Assembly: GCF_040712315.1 (NCBI RefSeq)
Contig: NC_134014.1
Location: 40,723,634 to 40,787,633 of the forward strand
Direction of reading: 5' to 3'
Source of the DNA: Castanea sativa
Lineage: Eukaryota; Streptophyta; Magnoliopsida; Fagales; Fagaceae
DNA length: 64,000 nt
Each line of letters starts with the position of its first letter. Position 1 is the stretch's first letter. Positions 1 through 11,510 of this stretch are shown in pieces. The notes below the pieces were generated by a model. That model saw nothing but the letters and a program-made list of their open reading frames with translations. It was not told the origin of the DNA and searched no databases. The position numbers and the translations under genes were made by a program.

Positions 1-737
1 GAGCAAGCAAATAGTAGTTCCCCTCTCTAGTCTCTGAAAATGGAGGCAATGACAAGAAAGCAATGACTCACACCAGCATCAACAATCTTAATTGAAAGTT
101 GGGAGGGAGGAAACAACTGCTGAGAAGGAGCCAAGCTTTCCTTCGCTTCACAAAAATGTGTTATGATTAATCAATTATAATTATGGTAAGACTTATTCCC
201 AATTAATTGTAATTATTCTTCTCATTTTAAAGAGACAAGCTTATAATCTCTGCATATACAAGAATGCAGTATAATAAAACTTGAATTTCAGGAAAAAACA
301 AAAAAAAAAACTTGAATTGAATATTTTTATATTTTCTAAGTTTAGATATATTAATTTGTAAGTATAATTAATACACCATATATATATAAAATTAGACTCT
401 AATTATATGCCATACAGTGGTGTTCGTGGTGTAGTTTGGTGCATTTTTGGGCCATTTTAAGTTCCACACCGCACCTCAATTCTGCAGTCACATGTACAGT
501 GCGGTGCAGTTTAGTGCTGTGTACAAGATAAGGTTTTGGTCGATTTTGGGGTAGTATATTTTTCAAGATGTCATGACTAATTACTAGTTTGCTATTAATA
601 ACCATAACAATATGACAAAAAGCTTATATATATAATATAATATAATATAACTTGTGTAACAAAAATAGTAACACAAATATATACAAGACAAAAAAAAACC
701 TCCATGATAGATTGATAGTAAATTAAAAGTACCACAA

Positions 738-740
<3 letters not shown>
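1..740. other. AT-rich intergenic DNA, no supported gene
   Basis: No open frame here looks like a protein. The first about 170 bases are less AT-rich, and on the minus strand they read as a short frame ending near position 42, which could be the last exon of a gene lying left of the window; this is too little to call. Positions 420-530 contain a run of GTGCGGTGC/GGTGTGGT-like words, typical of plant interspersed repeats. The rest is low-complexity AT sequence. Confidence 0.4.

Positions 741-741
<1 letters not shown>

Positions 742-809
<68 letters not shown>
742..809. repeat. (AT)n(GT)n compound microsatellite
   Basis: About 28 bases of alternating TA are followed directly by about 40 bases of alternating TG. 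It ends at a stretch (811-1030) with the words GAGGATCCGAGGACC, a motif shared with the Tat-type LTR elements elsewhere in this window, so the following 200 bases are probably an LTR scrap. Confidence 0.9.
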
Positions 810-811
<2 letters not shown>

Positions 812-1198
812 ATGTAGGGGCCCGATGGCCGATGATCAAGTTTGAGAACTGGGACGTACGAGGATCCGAGGACCGATTATGAAGCACAAGAGTTGTAGTG
901 TAGGATGACAAGGCTAGGGGCTGCGGGCCCGACGAGAAGGGTTGCTCAGAACGGTGTTGAGAGGGGTCCAGGAGTGTATGGCAGAGTGGGGAAGATTTTG
1001 GTTTGGAGTAGCCTATGGGCTCAAATTTCTAGGTCCCAACATCAATTGATTTTTTGTGTAGGCAGTATTCAAATTGAGTCCAATATATCTAACATTTATT
1101 GATTGAAGAAAATTAATGGATTATACAAGGTAACAAAATGAATGTAAAGAAAAGCAGAGGTTGTGATGACTTATAATTACAAACTTTTTAAAAAATAA

Positions 1199-1615
1199 GG
1201 GCACATTTGGTATACTGAACGAGGATTACAATAAGAATTGTAATATTTATTATTGATAATAAAATGTGTTGTAATGGAATAACTAAACCTATTCAAAAGT
1301 TTGATTGTGAGTTGTAACATTAAAATAAAATTTAAGATTTATTTTAGAAAATATCTTACTCATACAATTATATTTCCACAAAAATAATATATATTTTTTC
1401 TAAATTTGAGAGAGAGATGAGTTTTTTTATTTTATGATTTTTATATTTATTTTTATAATTTATATATATATATATATATATGTATGTATATATGGAAATT
1501 TTGTTTATTCAGAAATATATTAATTTTAAAAATTATTGTATTTACTAAAGAATATTTATTACAACTATTTTAGAGAGGAATAATTATTCTTCATTTTAAA
1601 GAATAACGGCTATTC
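1199..1615. mobile_element. MITE-like insertion in the SCPL upstream region
   Basis: This block interrupts the alignment between the three copies of the SCPL upstream repeat: it is absent at 12440 and 46770. It starts with a word of the type GGCACATTTGGTATACTGAACGAGG. A related piece (TATACTGAATGAAGAT..., TAATTGAATAACTAAAC) occurs in the SCPL second intron at 3695-3870. It has no coding capacity and contains a TA microsatellite at 1461-1493. The superfamily cannot be decided; exact ends are approximate. Confidence 0.45.
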
Positions 1616-1790
1616 TAAACTGCCACTAAAGCTTGTATTAAAAAAAAGACCTATATGGCATTTTTATACTGCCGCTACAGCCTATATTTAAAATTTAAAA
1701 ACCCTATAGCAGTTTTTTGAAATTGCTGATATAGGTTTTCAAAAACCCACTGGGATCTATATTGACGTTTTTAAAACTGTTGGTGTAGCT
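1612..1790. repeat. Degenerate subterminal repeats of a CACTA-like element
   Basis: Repeated words of the type ACTGCCGCTACAGCCTATAT and CCTATAGCAGTTTTTTGAAATTGC alternate in both orientations. They resemble the clustered GCCGCGTTTTT / AAAAACGCGGC repeats at 7310-7670 and 11240-11510, but are more decayed. I read this as the relic of another element of that general kind; no terminal inverted repeat is visible. Confidence 0.35.
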
Positions 1791-1814
1791 CATCCGAGTC
1801 TATTTTCACACTTA

Positions 1815-2026
1815 GAGTCCGTTTGGATAGAAGTTATTGCTGAAAACTGAAAACACTGTACAAAAATAATTTTTTAATATGTAAAAATTACTGTTCATCC
1901 CAAAAAGTACTGTTCATTGGCCTAAAATCACTGTTCATGACCAATGAACAGTAACATATGCGCATGGAAAAAAAAAAAAAAAAAACGTGGACGCAGCTGG
2001 AAAACGCTGCATCCAAACGTATTCTT
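1815..2026. mobile_element. MITE with GAGTCCGTTTGGATA ends and TTA flanks
   Basis: The left end reads GAGTCCGTTTGGATA and the right end TCCAAACGTATTC, which are inverted repeats of each other with few mismatches. Both sides are flanked by TTA, a possible 3-bp target-site duplication. The interior has repeated CTGTTCAT words and a poly-A stretch and no coding capacity. This is one of the very common short elements of plant genomes with a GTCCGTTTGG terminus; hAT-like and Harbinger-like families both use similar ends. Confidence 0.6.
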
Positions 2027-2941
2027 ATTGGCTAGCAGTTGAAACCAGGGGCATTAGAAGCATTGAGATAGGTAAGTTGTTATAAGCTAAACATGTTTTG
2101 AAGTTTTTGATTGGTGCATAATAAAATAAGTGTTATTAATGGATTTATATAAAAATAATGTTACATTAATTATAACTGATAACTTGCCATCTTAACAAAT
2201 AATAATAATAAGTAGTGTTCCTAGATTTGTTCTTTTAAATATTCTTTATATTTTTGAAAGCTGCGTCACATCGAGTACTAACCTCACTATTTTTTAGTAT
2301 TTTATTAATTCAAATTTTTACGTTAGACCATGTTAAGTTTAAATAAAATAATGTTTACCTCAAATCTGTTGGTAGATTCCACCATGCATGTCACATAGTC
2401 ACGTATCATTTCAAACCTTAAAATGGGCATTTATTAAATTTAATTTGTATTTTTCTAATTTTTTGCATGGATTATTACAAAGTCACACACTAACAGTGAC
2501 TTCGATAATAATTTATGTTTCTACAAAAAAAAAAAATTAAAAGATAATAATTTATGTCAAATTGAAGAGTAATTCCATGGTGGATTATTAAAAGATAATA
2601 ATCCCAAGAGACACCAAACCTTGAGTTTTAATTATACCTCTTCTTATTATAAAAAGAAAAAATTCTCTTACACATTTCAAGTCCAATGTCTTAAGCAATA
2701 TTCATAATTAATATACTGATATAACTATTTTAAAAGACGAAAAGAAAATGTTCACAATTAAATCATAAAAGTAGATTTAAAACATTAAAGTAGATAGGAG
2801 AATATCATTACACATAATAAACATTCCCTATTTTTTTAAACTGAGAGCCCATAATAAACCTCCTAAATTCACTAGGAGGTATATGGTATATTTTTCCCTG
2901 TCCCACACTCTATTTTAACGTGTACATCAGTAGGTGTCAAA

Positions 2942-3060
2942 GTAGGCCACGTGATTGATACGTGTAGCACCCAACTGACATGCAACAAAAATTAGCAAAA
3001 CAGATGTACATAGGACCACCATGCCATGCAACCTATAGTGGTGGTGGACTCCATATATGC
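2942..3060 (+). promoter_or_regulatory. Candidate SCPL promoter with G-box
   Basis: A perfect palindromic G-box CACGTG lies at 2948-2953, followed by a second ACGTG core at about 2960. A CATATATGC element at about 3050 sits some 55 bases before the chosen start codon and could serve as a weak TATA box. In the duplicated copy at 26035-26070 the G-box is changed to CATGTG while the second ACGTG core is kept. The G-box is a known bZIP/bHLH binding site; its use here is inference. Confidence 0.4.
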
Positions 3061-3107
3061 TCTCACAATCTCACACTCCTCACTCACACCAAGAACAAAT
3101 TACAGAA

Positions 3108-6100
3108 ATGGCAGCATCGTATGATGAACAAAAGCTGGCAAAACTAAATGCCAAAAATTTCTTGTTTCTATGTCTTCTTTTGATCTTTCTACTGCTTTTC
3201 TCAAAGCCTACAGTTTCTTTCTCAATTGTAAAGACTCTGCCAGGATTTTCTGGTTCTCTTCCCTTCAAACTTGAAACTGGGTGAGTCTCCCGACCACTTG
3301 GCCTAATGCCTTCCTCTAAGCCTTTTATGATATGTTGAAAATTTTATCAATATCAAATAAAGATTTACAATAAGACTATAATCCACACAAGCCACTGTGT
3401 AACCCAGTGACTAAATTTTTTGTAAGCAGATACATTGGCATAGGTGAGAATGAAGATGTGCAATTATTCTACTACTTTATCGAATCTGAAGGGAACCCCA
3501 GGGAGGATCCCCTTATGGTTTGGATCACTGGTGGCTCTGGTTGCTCTGCTCTCTGTGGACTTATTTTTGAGATAGGTTAATTTCTCTTTATATATTTTTT
3601 GTATGATAATTAATTTATTTTAGAGTTAAATGAAATTTTGATGAGAAGTACTATTGTTTGTGTTTTTTTTAGAAGTACTATTTAATATTTTATAGAAAGG
3701 ACGCTGAATGAAGATTACTACATAAATTAATGGCCATCTTTATTACTAAAAATAAAATATATTGTAATTGAATAACTAAACTTATTTGTAATTTTGATAT
3801 ACTGAATGAAGATCACTACATGAATTAATGATAATATTTATTAGAATTGTGAAACAAATAGAATTTTTGTGTGACTAGCAACCTACAATTATGCTCATCT
3901 GATGTGCCACTGGGCATATATAATGTACGTAGTCCCTTAGTTCCTTGACACTGCCATGTGTTCATTCTAACATGCTTTTACACACTTCTGGCTTTTTGTA
4001 GGCCCTATACGGTTTAACATAATTGAGTACAATGGCAGCTTACCAACTTTGGCATTAAATCCATATTCATGGACCAAGGTAAATGCAATATATTGACCAT
4101 GATTGTCATTGCTAGTTCGTTTATCATTTTCTAAGACAAGTTTATAAATATACGTAGGTTTCTAGTGTAATATTTGTAGATTCTCCTGTTGGCACTGGGT
4201 TTTCATATTCAAGGACAATGCAAGGGTCCCATACCGGAGATACAAAATCTGCCGATTCGATTTATGAATTTTTGAGTAAGGTGCAGTATCATCTTCAATC
4301 ACCTTCCAATTTATTCAAATAGTCACTAATTTTGTTTCACTATTAAGAAACTTTGCAAAAAAGGGAGTCAGGATTGATACATTGATATAACATTACCTAC
4401 TTATCAATCCATTATGCCCATAATTTGGCAATCTGGTTATGAATTTTTGGGTCTCTAGCTAGTATCTGTTTTTGCTACACTATGATGGTTGTGCATCTAA
4501 TGAAGGGTTCTATAAGAAGCACAATCATATCTGTTTCCATTTTAGTTATAAATTCTCATTAATGTCCCTATTTTGGCCTAGTTAAACAGTGGTTGCTTAG
4601 TCATCCCATATTCATGGCTAATCCACTCTATATCGCTGGTGACTCATATTCTGGCAGGGTTGTTCCAGTAATTGTTCAAAAAATATCAGAAGGTAATGAT
4701 AAACAATTAAACAGATCCTTTTGAGCACTTCATTTGCTTCTCTTGATTATAAAACCCATTTAGTTACGATGCTGTAGGTATTGAAGCTGGGGACAAACCA
4801 CCACTCAATCTCAAAGTACATGATCTAATTCCAAATCCTCGATTATTTCAATAGACTCTTGCTATCCTTGTAATGTTCCAAGAATTGTTTTAGGGTTATT
4901 TGCTTGGTAATCCAGCGACAGATACACAATTTGATATCAATTCAAGAGTTCCATTTGCTCATTGTATGGCAATTATTCCTGATGAGCTTTACGAGGTTAT
5001 TTGGTAACATCTTTTCTAGTAGAATTTCTAGTTCATACAAAAATTCATCACTAACAAACTCTTTACATTTTATTGTCACCAATTGCCTTAAATTTGCCTT
5101 TAAAAAGTTAGCCATTGTACATTTTTTGCAGAGTGCTAAAAGAAGTTGCAAAGGTGACTTCAGAGATATAGACTCTAGCAACATACAGTGCGCGAATGAT
5201 CTTCAAAAAATCTCAAATGTCAGTAAATCAGCCTGTTTTCCCGTTTCAGCTCATACTATTCTCCTTAATCTCAATTCAGTTTGCATTGTTGAATAGATTT
5301 ATTATTAATTATTTTGCTTGTATAGTGCACTGAAGGAATAAACCAAATGCACGTCACAATACCTGGTGCCCTGATTACATGTGGCAATTACTTATAAAAA
5401 GACCCGGAGACCCTGATCACTCAGTTTGTAAAGTAAATCCTTCACCTCTCTCTTACAACAAGTTTGTTTCATGGATGTGATGAAGTATGAATTACTGACT
5501 ACCTTATATTATAGAACTACAATAGTTTTCTCAGCCACATATGGGCAAATAACGCTACTGTCCAGAAAGCACTTAAGGTCAGAAAGGTAAGAGAAGCTCT
5601 CTAGAAATTAACATTGATGTAAAGTATTGCTAGCCAAATAATAAATTTTAAAAATCAAACAAACAAAATTTATATAAGGTACAACCTTCATGTAATTTTC
5701 ATGATGAAAATCAGGGAACGGTTAGAGTGTGGAAAAGATGTCACCGTGACTTACCATACAAGATGGATGTTAAGAGTACAGTAAGCTATCATTTTTGTCT
5801 CAACAGCAAAGGTTATCGAGCTCTGATATACAGGTTTGATAGCGACTTATTTTTCTTATACTTCATGTTCTCTCTGCAACTAACATAAAACAAGATATGA
5901 GCAAATAGAAGGTTTAGGCTCGATATTCTAATTGGCAACTGTTTCTAATGTTTAGACTTCTTAAACTAGATTGTTTAACCTAATTAATTAACCAAATTGA
6001 TTATTAGGTTTATTATTCAGATCTAGGTTAAACAAGCATATATCATATCAGCACAAAAGCAAAAAAGTAAATAGCATTATGATATGATGACTCAGGAAAA

Positions 6101-7221
6101 TTGATGAAACGAACCTTTTCAAAGTAAAAACTTGAAGACGATTTGACTTAGTTATTCTCGAGGTAAAGTAAATCCACTATAAGAGAATTGAAATTTTTAC
6201 AATCAGATTTAACTTTAAATCTATTTCTACCTTATGTAGTAACTGATATGACCATGTGTAAACTTCAAATTCATGACTTCCTTCTCTTCTTGGATTTACA
6301 CCAACTCAAAGGTTTCAGATCACTATCAGTAATGATCTTGATGCTGCAACTATGATATACCAATACTTGATTGTAGATCTTGCTCCGGTAGATTATTGTG
6401 TAGTTAGAAGGTACAAAACCTCTTAGATCTCACAAAGAGTAACATAAAAGTCTTCCAAAAGTTTGAAAAACGTAACTAGGGTTTCCTTTTTATATGTGGA
6501 GAAGTGGGAATGAAACCCTAAACGTTTTCCGGGCTTAGTTCTGTTTTAAAAATTCTACAGAATTCTGTTCCTACGATTTTCAATTAGTCGAGTCTAATTT
6601 CTCGATCAGTCGAGCAAGGCAGAAACTCTTTTCCTTTTTTTGCAGTTAGCTGGACTTGAAACTTGAAACCGATGCTTTTAAGCATTGCCTAACACATAGA
6701 CTAGACATGTTTTGTTTTCGGTTTACTAACACAATCAAAACATGATTCTAAACATTTAAACCTAAATCTTTAGAACCTAACAACAACTCTATTAATATTG
6801 TTAGTATCTATGCTGCAGTGGTGATCATGACATGATTACTCCATACATAGGAACCCAATTGTGGATCAAATCTCTAAATTTGTCCATTGTTGATGAGTGG
6901 CGTCCATGGCTGGTAGATGATCAAGTTGGAGGGTAGGCCTATCCTATGGTTATACTGTTGAATGTTAACAATGTTGAGTTCTATTGCAAGTTGTGATTGT
7001 TTTGATTTTTATGTAGATTCACAAGGAGATACTCAAACCACCTCACATTTGCTACTGTAAAGGCAAGAGTTCTATTCAACCATAAGTGTTTTGCCAAGTA
7101 AAAGTGAATAGAGTTCTAATTAGTATGATCTTTGCAGGGAGGGGGTCACACAGCTCCCGAGTACAGGCCTAAGGAATGCTATAACATGTTCGAAAGGTGG
7201 ACCTCTCATGAACCATTGTAA
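3108..7221 (+). pseudogene. Serine carboxypeptidase-like (SCPL acyltransferase-type) gene, one frameshift in exon 9
   Basis: Fourteen exons can be placed by family similarity and GT/AG borders: 3108-3280, 3430-3575, 4002-4078, 4158-4275, 4582-4692, 4778-4815, 4894-4995, 5132-5218, 5326-5432, 5515-5586, 5715-5833, 6819-6932, 7017-7062, 7138-7221. The start MAASYDEQ is chosen over an upstream ATG at 3057 because a hydrophobic signal segment (FLFLCLLLIFLLLFS) then sits in the usual place. Family marks: oxyanion region WITGGSGCS (exon 2), nucleophile GDSYSG (exon 5), [10 protein letters not shown] (exon 7), catalytic Asp in SGDHDM (exon 12), catalytic His in GGGHTAPEY (exon 14). Exon 9 has 107 bases between two phase-0 borders and reads into TAA at 5395; one base is missing, otherwise the protein would have about 464 residues, normal for the family. 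The last intron starts with GC. SCPL proteins are secretory/vacuolar hydrolases or acyltransferases using glucose esters; the substrate cannot be told. A sequencing error is an alternative to pseudogenisation. Confidence 0.88.
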
Positions 7222-7309
7222 TCGCTCTTTTTATTACCAGCTCCAGATGGCAGACAAACTAGAAGTTTTGCTAATAAATGCCTTTAATAAGGCCATGACA
7301 CTACAAAAC

Positions 7310-7670
7310 ACGCGGGTCTTAGGCCACGTTTTTTTCGGCCGCGTTTGCAAAAACGTGGCCTAAGACCCTAGTTGGGCCACGTGGGTTGAACGCAGCCCAA
7401 GCCCAGGTCTGTAGCTGCGTTTTTTTTTTCTACAGCCGCATTTTTCTGGAATGGGCTGAAGTCGCGTTTTTAAAAAGCGGCTTCAGACCCATCTGAATTT
7501 TTTTTTTTTTTTTAATAAATGTCTTGAAGCCGCGTTTTTAAAACGCGGCTTCAGACCCATCCTAAAGCCGCGTTTATTAAAAAACGCGGCCATAGTCACC
7601 TTAAAGCTGCATTTTTAAAACGCGGCTTCAAGAATCCCTGAAGCAGCGTTTTAAAAAACGGGGCTAAAAA
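7310..7670. repeat. Left subterminal repeat cluster (GCCGCGTTTTT palindromes)
   Basis: At least eight copies of an 11-16 base word GCCGCGTTTTTAAAA or its complement occur in both orientations, many forming near-perfect palindromes with AAAACGCGGC. They are separated by short spacers such as TTCAGACCCAT. In CACTA elements such subterminal repeats bind the transposase; that role here is by analogy. Confidence 0.7.
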
Positions 7671-7689
7671 CTATACTATAAATTAGAAA

Positions 7690-8030
7690 GAAAAAAATCC
7701 CCTTACCAAAACGCGAGACCCTTCCTCTCTTCTGTCTAAGCCCTTCAAACCCAGTTCCCACGAAACCCAAACCAAAACCATCATCACTAACCTCCAGACC
7801 AAGCGCCGTTTCACCGCCTCCACCCTCACCTGCACTGAAGTCCGAAGCGGCGGAAAAAAGCCTTACCCTCAAAAAAATAAAAAAAACCCCCAAGGCACCG
7901 AATCTCCACCACCGATCGTAGACACCGGCGCTGCCTTGGGTCTCTCCCTCTCTCTCTCCAACTCTCAGTCTCATTCAAGACACTGACAGGGCCGACTAAC
8001 AGTAAGTTTTTTAAACTCATTGTTTTGATT
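7690..8030 (+). other. First-exon-like GC-richer block ending in a splice donor
   Basis: This block is richer in C and G than its surroundings, has CT-rich stretches (CTCTCCCTCTCTCTCTCC at about 7940) as in plant 5' untranslated leaders, and ends in a good donor ACAG|TAAGT-like site at about 8000. No convincing start codon or family match is visible on either strand. It may be the captured promoter and leader of a host gene, or the element's own first exon. This is inference. Confidence 0.3.
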
Positions 8031-8190
8031 TTTGTTTTAGGGTTTCCATTTTTGTTTTAGGGTTTCGATTTTCGGTTTAGGGTTTTGATTTTAGGTTTAG
8101 GGTTTCGATTTTGTGATTGTAGGGTTTCGATTTTAGGTCTAGGGTTTTGATTTTAGGTTTATGGTTTCGATTTTGGGTTTAGGGTTTCGA
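8030..8190 (+). repeat. Tandem TAGGGTTTCGATTTT units
   Basis: About eight imperfect units of 20-25 bases, each containing AGGGTTT followed by CGATTTT or TGATTTT, lie head to tail. AGGGTTT is the core of the plant telo-box, common in the promoters and first introns of translation genes, and it is also the plant telomere heptamer TTTAGGG in another register. Here the units occur just after the donor-like site that closes the preceding GC-richer block. Confidence 0.75.
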
Positions 8191-9416
8191 CTAATAGTGA
8201 TTTTTTTCCAATCTGGGTCTCGCTCCCCTGAGGGATTCTCCACGAGGGTATTCTGTTCCTGCACCACTGAAGGCGCAGAGAGGATTGCTTCTGGTGCTTC
8301 CTCTTCTCCACGAGGGTATGCTTCATTTTTTTTTTAATTTCTTCTATATTTTGGTGATTGGTCACTGATTGTTCAGTTTCTTATGCACTGTGAAGTGGAT
8401 TATTAGATTGATTTTGATTTGTGGTGTTTGCATTGATTTAAATATGATTTCTTTTTAATATTGATATTTGTTTGGGTTTTGATTTTTCTGCAAAAAACTG
8501 ATTTATTTTTGCCATTGTTCATTGGGCCTTTTATGTTTTGTTTATGTTAATTTCTCACTTGGGGTTTTTTATTTTTTATTTTTAAATGGATATGGGCTGT
8601 TTTTGGAATGGATGCTGTTTGGAATTTTAGTAGCACGGTTGCAATTACATCTCAATTTCAACCCGGCACTTTGTGATTTCAGTCGGCCAAGAGTCTTGTA
8701 GCTCAATTGGCATGTCCTAGTGTTTTTAACAGAGTTAAAATGACTGTGATATCAGTCAGACCCATTAGAAAGATTAAACTGGTTTGAGTATTGGATTTTT
8801 TGAGCCTGTTTTAAAGTGGGAAGCGCAATGGGTGGAAATGAAGGCTAAAAAATAGATATTTCTAACCCACCAAACCACTTATAAAAAATAATGGAAATTG
8901 CTGAAATGTAGACACGATTATGAAACTAATTGAAATAGAGAAGCCCAGGTTAGTAGAGAGAGGTCAGCACTAAAACGAATATAATTCATCAAGCCATGGC
9001 TATATAATTTTTACCTAAGCTTCATTTGTTCATTAGTTCTCAGTTCATCCTCCCATACCACTTTGGATACCATTTTGGGGTTATAGGAATGGAAGTTGTA
9101 ATTACCTTAACATGGTTATTCCATCTACTTGTAAACTAATACTTGATTTGAAGTTTTAACTGATTTGTTATTTATGCAACTACTAATAACTGCCTAGCTT
9201 GCTTGTGTTAATCTGGCTCTCAGGTGGTTTGCTTCCTTGTTCTACAGACTTCGTTTTTCTATTAGTCTTGTCTTCTGATCTTGTTGCATATGTTTCTCAC
9301 TATAATACATGTGGTCTTGAAAGAGGGAAAGATAGGGGGTGGGGGATCCTATGTTGATTTTGTGGAAAAACATAATTTTTTTTGAACTATATGATTTAAA
9401 AAAAAAAAAAAAATAG

Positions 9417-10320
9417 GCCGACATTTGCCAACTGGGAATGGATCAGCGAAAAGTGAATGTACTTGCAAGAGAGTACTGTGATGACATCAAGAGGAAAAAC
9501 AAGCCTATTATTTTGTCACACCGTATATTCCTATTTCTTTATACTGGCTATTTCTCTATTTATTTTTGTATCCTGTAACATTTTGTGTATAGTTGTGTGG
9601 TTTTTATTTGTTTTGCTTACTAGTGATTTACAGACATGTTACCCGGTTTAGAAGAAGGTCAGGCGAAGATGTCAAAAAGTGATCTACTATCTTCCATTTT
9701 TATGGAAGATGACGAGGTAGGGTGCATGTAAATTGGTATCAAATTTCCATTTAGGGGGTTGCATTGTGTTTTTTTATTAGTTGCACATAGCATAAGGATA
9801 TAGTGAATTATCAAACTAGGTTAACCTTAGATTTATTCTGCCATCATGTTGTAGGCTGAAGTGAATTTGAAGATAAAGAAAGCATACTGTCTTCCAGGTA
9901 TTGTGGAAGGGAATCCTTGCTTGGAGTATGTGAAGTACCTCATTTTACCTTGGTTTAAAAAGTTTGAAATAGAGCGCAGTGCAGAGAATGGTGGTGATAA
10001 GTAAGTCATAAGGATTTTATTATGAAAGCTTTACTTATTTTATTTAATTAATGCTAGGACATCTGCCTTTTCACCTTATTCAACCCTCGCATCTTGTTGA
10101 AAGTGCGTGCTCCTTAAATTAGTACAATTGCTTGAGCTATTTTTCCAGAATCAGTTTTCATTGGGAATATTAACTCAAATTGTTTTCTTCCAATGTATAA
10201 TGCCCGTTATCCAGGAGCTTTGAAAGCTTTGAAGAATTGGTTGCTGACTATGAAAGTGGAAAGCTACATCCAGCTGATCTTAAACCAGCCTTGGCAAAGG
10301 CTTTGAATAAGATACTAGAG
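9417..10320 (+). pseudogene. Captured exons of a cytosolic-type tyrosyl-tRNA synthetase
   Basis: Four consecutive exons with intact splice borders: 9417-9522, 9634-9716, 9855-10000, 10215-10320. They encode the later part of the class I catalytic domain: ADICQLGMDQRKVN, a segment with REYCDD and KPIILSHH, then LPGLEEGQAKMSKSD with the KMSKS signature that binds ATP, then GIVEGNPCLEYVKY, ENGGDKSFESFEELVADYESG and LHPADLKPALAKALNKIL. This matches the archaeal/eukaryotic type of TyrRS. The N-terminal HIGH-motif half and any exon after KIL are missing, so it cannot charge tRNA alone. It lies between the two CACTA-like repeat clusters, with introns retained, so it was captured as DNA, not as a processed copy. 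Reading frame across the four exons is open and phases agree, which suggests recent capture or some selection. Confidence 0.85.
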
Positions 10321-10606
10321 GTACGTTCTTTCCATTTATCCATTTATCTCTAATTAATGCTTCTTAGGTAAATTGATTCCCCATGACTTTGGGGAGTGAT
10401 GCCACTGCTTTACACATTTTGGATAAATGATGTTGGACTTCTGCAAGCCATAACCATCTTGAAGATATGATTAAATTGCTAGGACCTTAATTTGATTGGC
10501 CCACATCCTTTAGGGTATGTTTGGAACTGGCCCATCCAAACATAGGGTGAATTTTTTGGAAGGGTGGAGCTATTGCAAAGTATGCTCAAGGGAGCCTACA
10601 ATTCAT

Positions 10607-10688
10607 CAAATTTGTTAATTCTGTGGTCTAACTTCTTTGTTCTGTCTAGACAGAACAAAGAAGTTAGACCACAGAATTAACAAATTTG
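10607..10688. repeat. 82-bp perfect palindrome without spacer
   Basis: Two arms of 41 bases are exact reverse complements and meet at TCTAGA with the axis between 10647 and 10648. Outside the arms the match stops at once. The sequence would form a cruciform or a long hairpin RNA. It lies inside the CACTA-like element, after the TyrRS exons, and is not made from the element's subterminal repeats. Confidence 0.95.
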
Positions 10689-11239
10689 TTATTTAAAGTT
10701 TGGTTTTTGTTAATTGTGTACTTGGGTTGTGGTTTATAAATGTGTTATCTTTGGGATGTTGTTAGTTGAAAATGGGAGTTTTTTGGGGTCAATGTTCCAA
10801 TGGAGTCTGCTTTTTGGTTAGTGAATGTGTTTTTTGTAGAATAACTCCTTGTAGAAACATTATTTCCAAGTCCTCCAATCTTAGTTTGAGTCTTTACAGT
10901 AAAGAATTGGTGTGGTGGCTGTGTATCAATGTATTATCTATATATGCATTCTGAATTGGTATTGAATCTGTGCTTGTGCTCTTTCTTTGGCTAGGTTGGA
11001 TTACACAAAATTTATTCAATTATAGACTTAGAATATATGTTAGATAATTTTAAGTCAATGGAGACAATGATATAGTTCACAATCCTATGTGACTTTGCTT
11101 AAGTTAATTTTATTTTATAAATTATGTGACTTATGTGTCTATCATGCTGGAAAAGAATGGGTTTGAAGATTCATGGCCAAAGGGAGAGCCAAAAAAAAAC
11201 CAAGGCTATAGCTGCAAGAAGTTATTTTGGGGCCATAGT

Positions 11240-11510
11240 AATATGCAGAAGCCGCGTTTTTAAAACGTGGCCACAGTAGTGGGATAAAGCCGCGTTCAAA
11301 ACGCGACTAATCTCTTTTCCAGGCAATCAATATTTGACCTATGGCCACGGCTAAAAAAACGTGGCCATTGGTCCCGGCCTAGAGCCACGGCTAAAAAAAC
11401 GTGGCCATAGACCCCTCTAGGCTATAGTTACGCATTTTAGGCCATGGGTAAAAACGTGGCCATAGACCAAATCGTCCTATAGCCACGTTTTTCTGACCTA
11501 TAGCCACGTT
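11240..11510. repeat. Right subterminal repeat cluster (GCCACGTTTTT type)
   Basis: About ten copies of GCCGCGTTTTT or GCCACGTTTTT and their complements, in both orientations. Most copies here have a CG to CA change (CCGCG to CCACG), consistent with deamination of methylated cytosine, so this end looks older or more heavily methylated than the left cluster. Confidence 0.65.

Noticed and set aside
1..170. Possible last exon of a minus-strand gene
   Set aside because: Only about 40 codons without family similarity; cannot be supported from the window.
4904..5296. 130-codon open frame in the SCPL gene
   Set aside because: It crosses exon 7, intron 7 and exon 8 of SCPL in a wrong frame; the family frame explains the conservation.
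8690..8760. TGTAGCTCAATTGGCA, A-box-like word
   Set aside because: No B box or SINE body follows at the right distance, so a SINE or tRNA cannot be supported.
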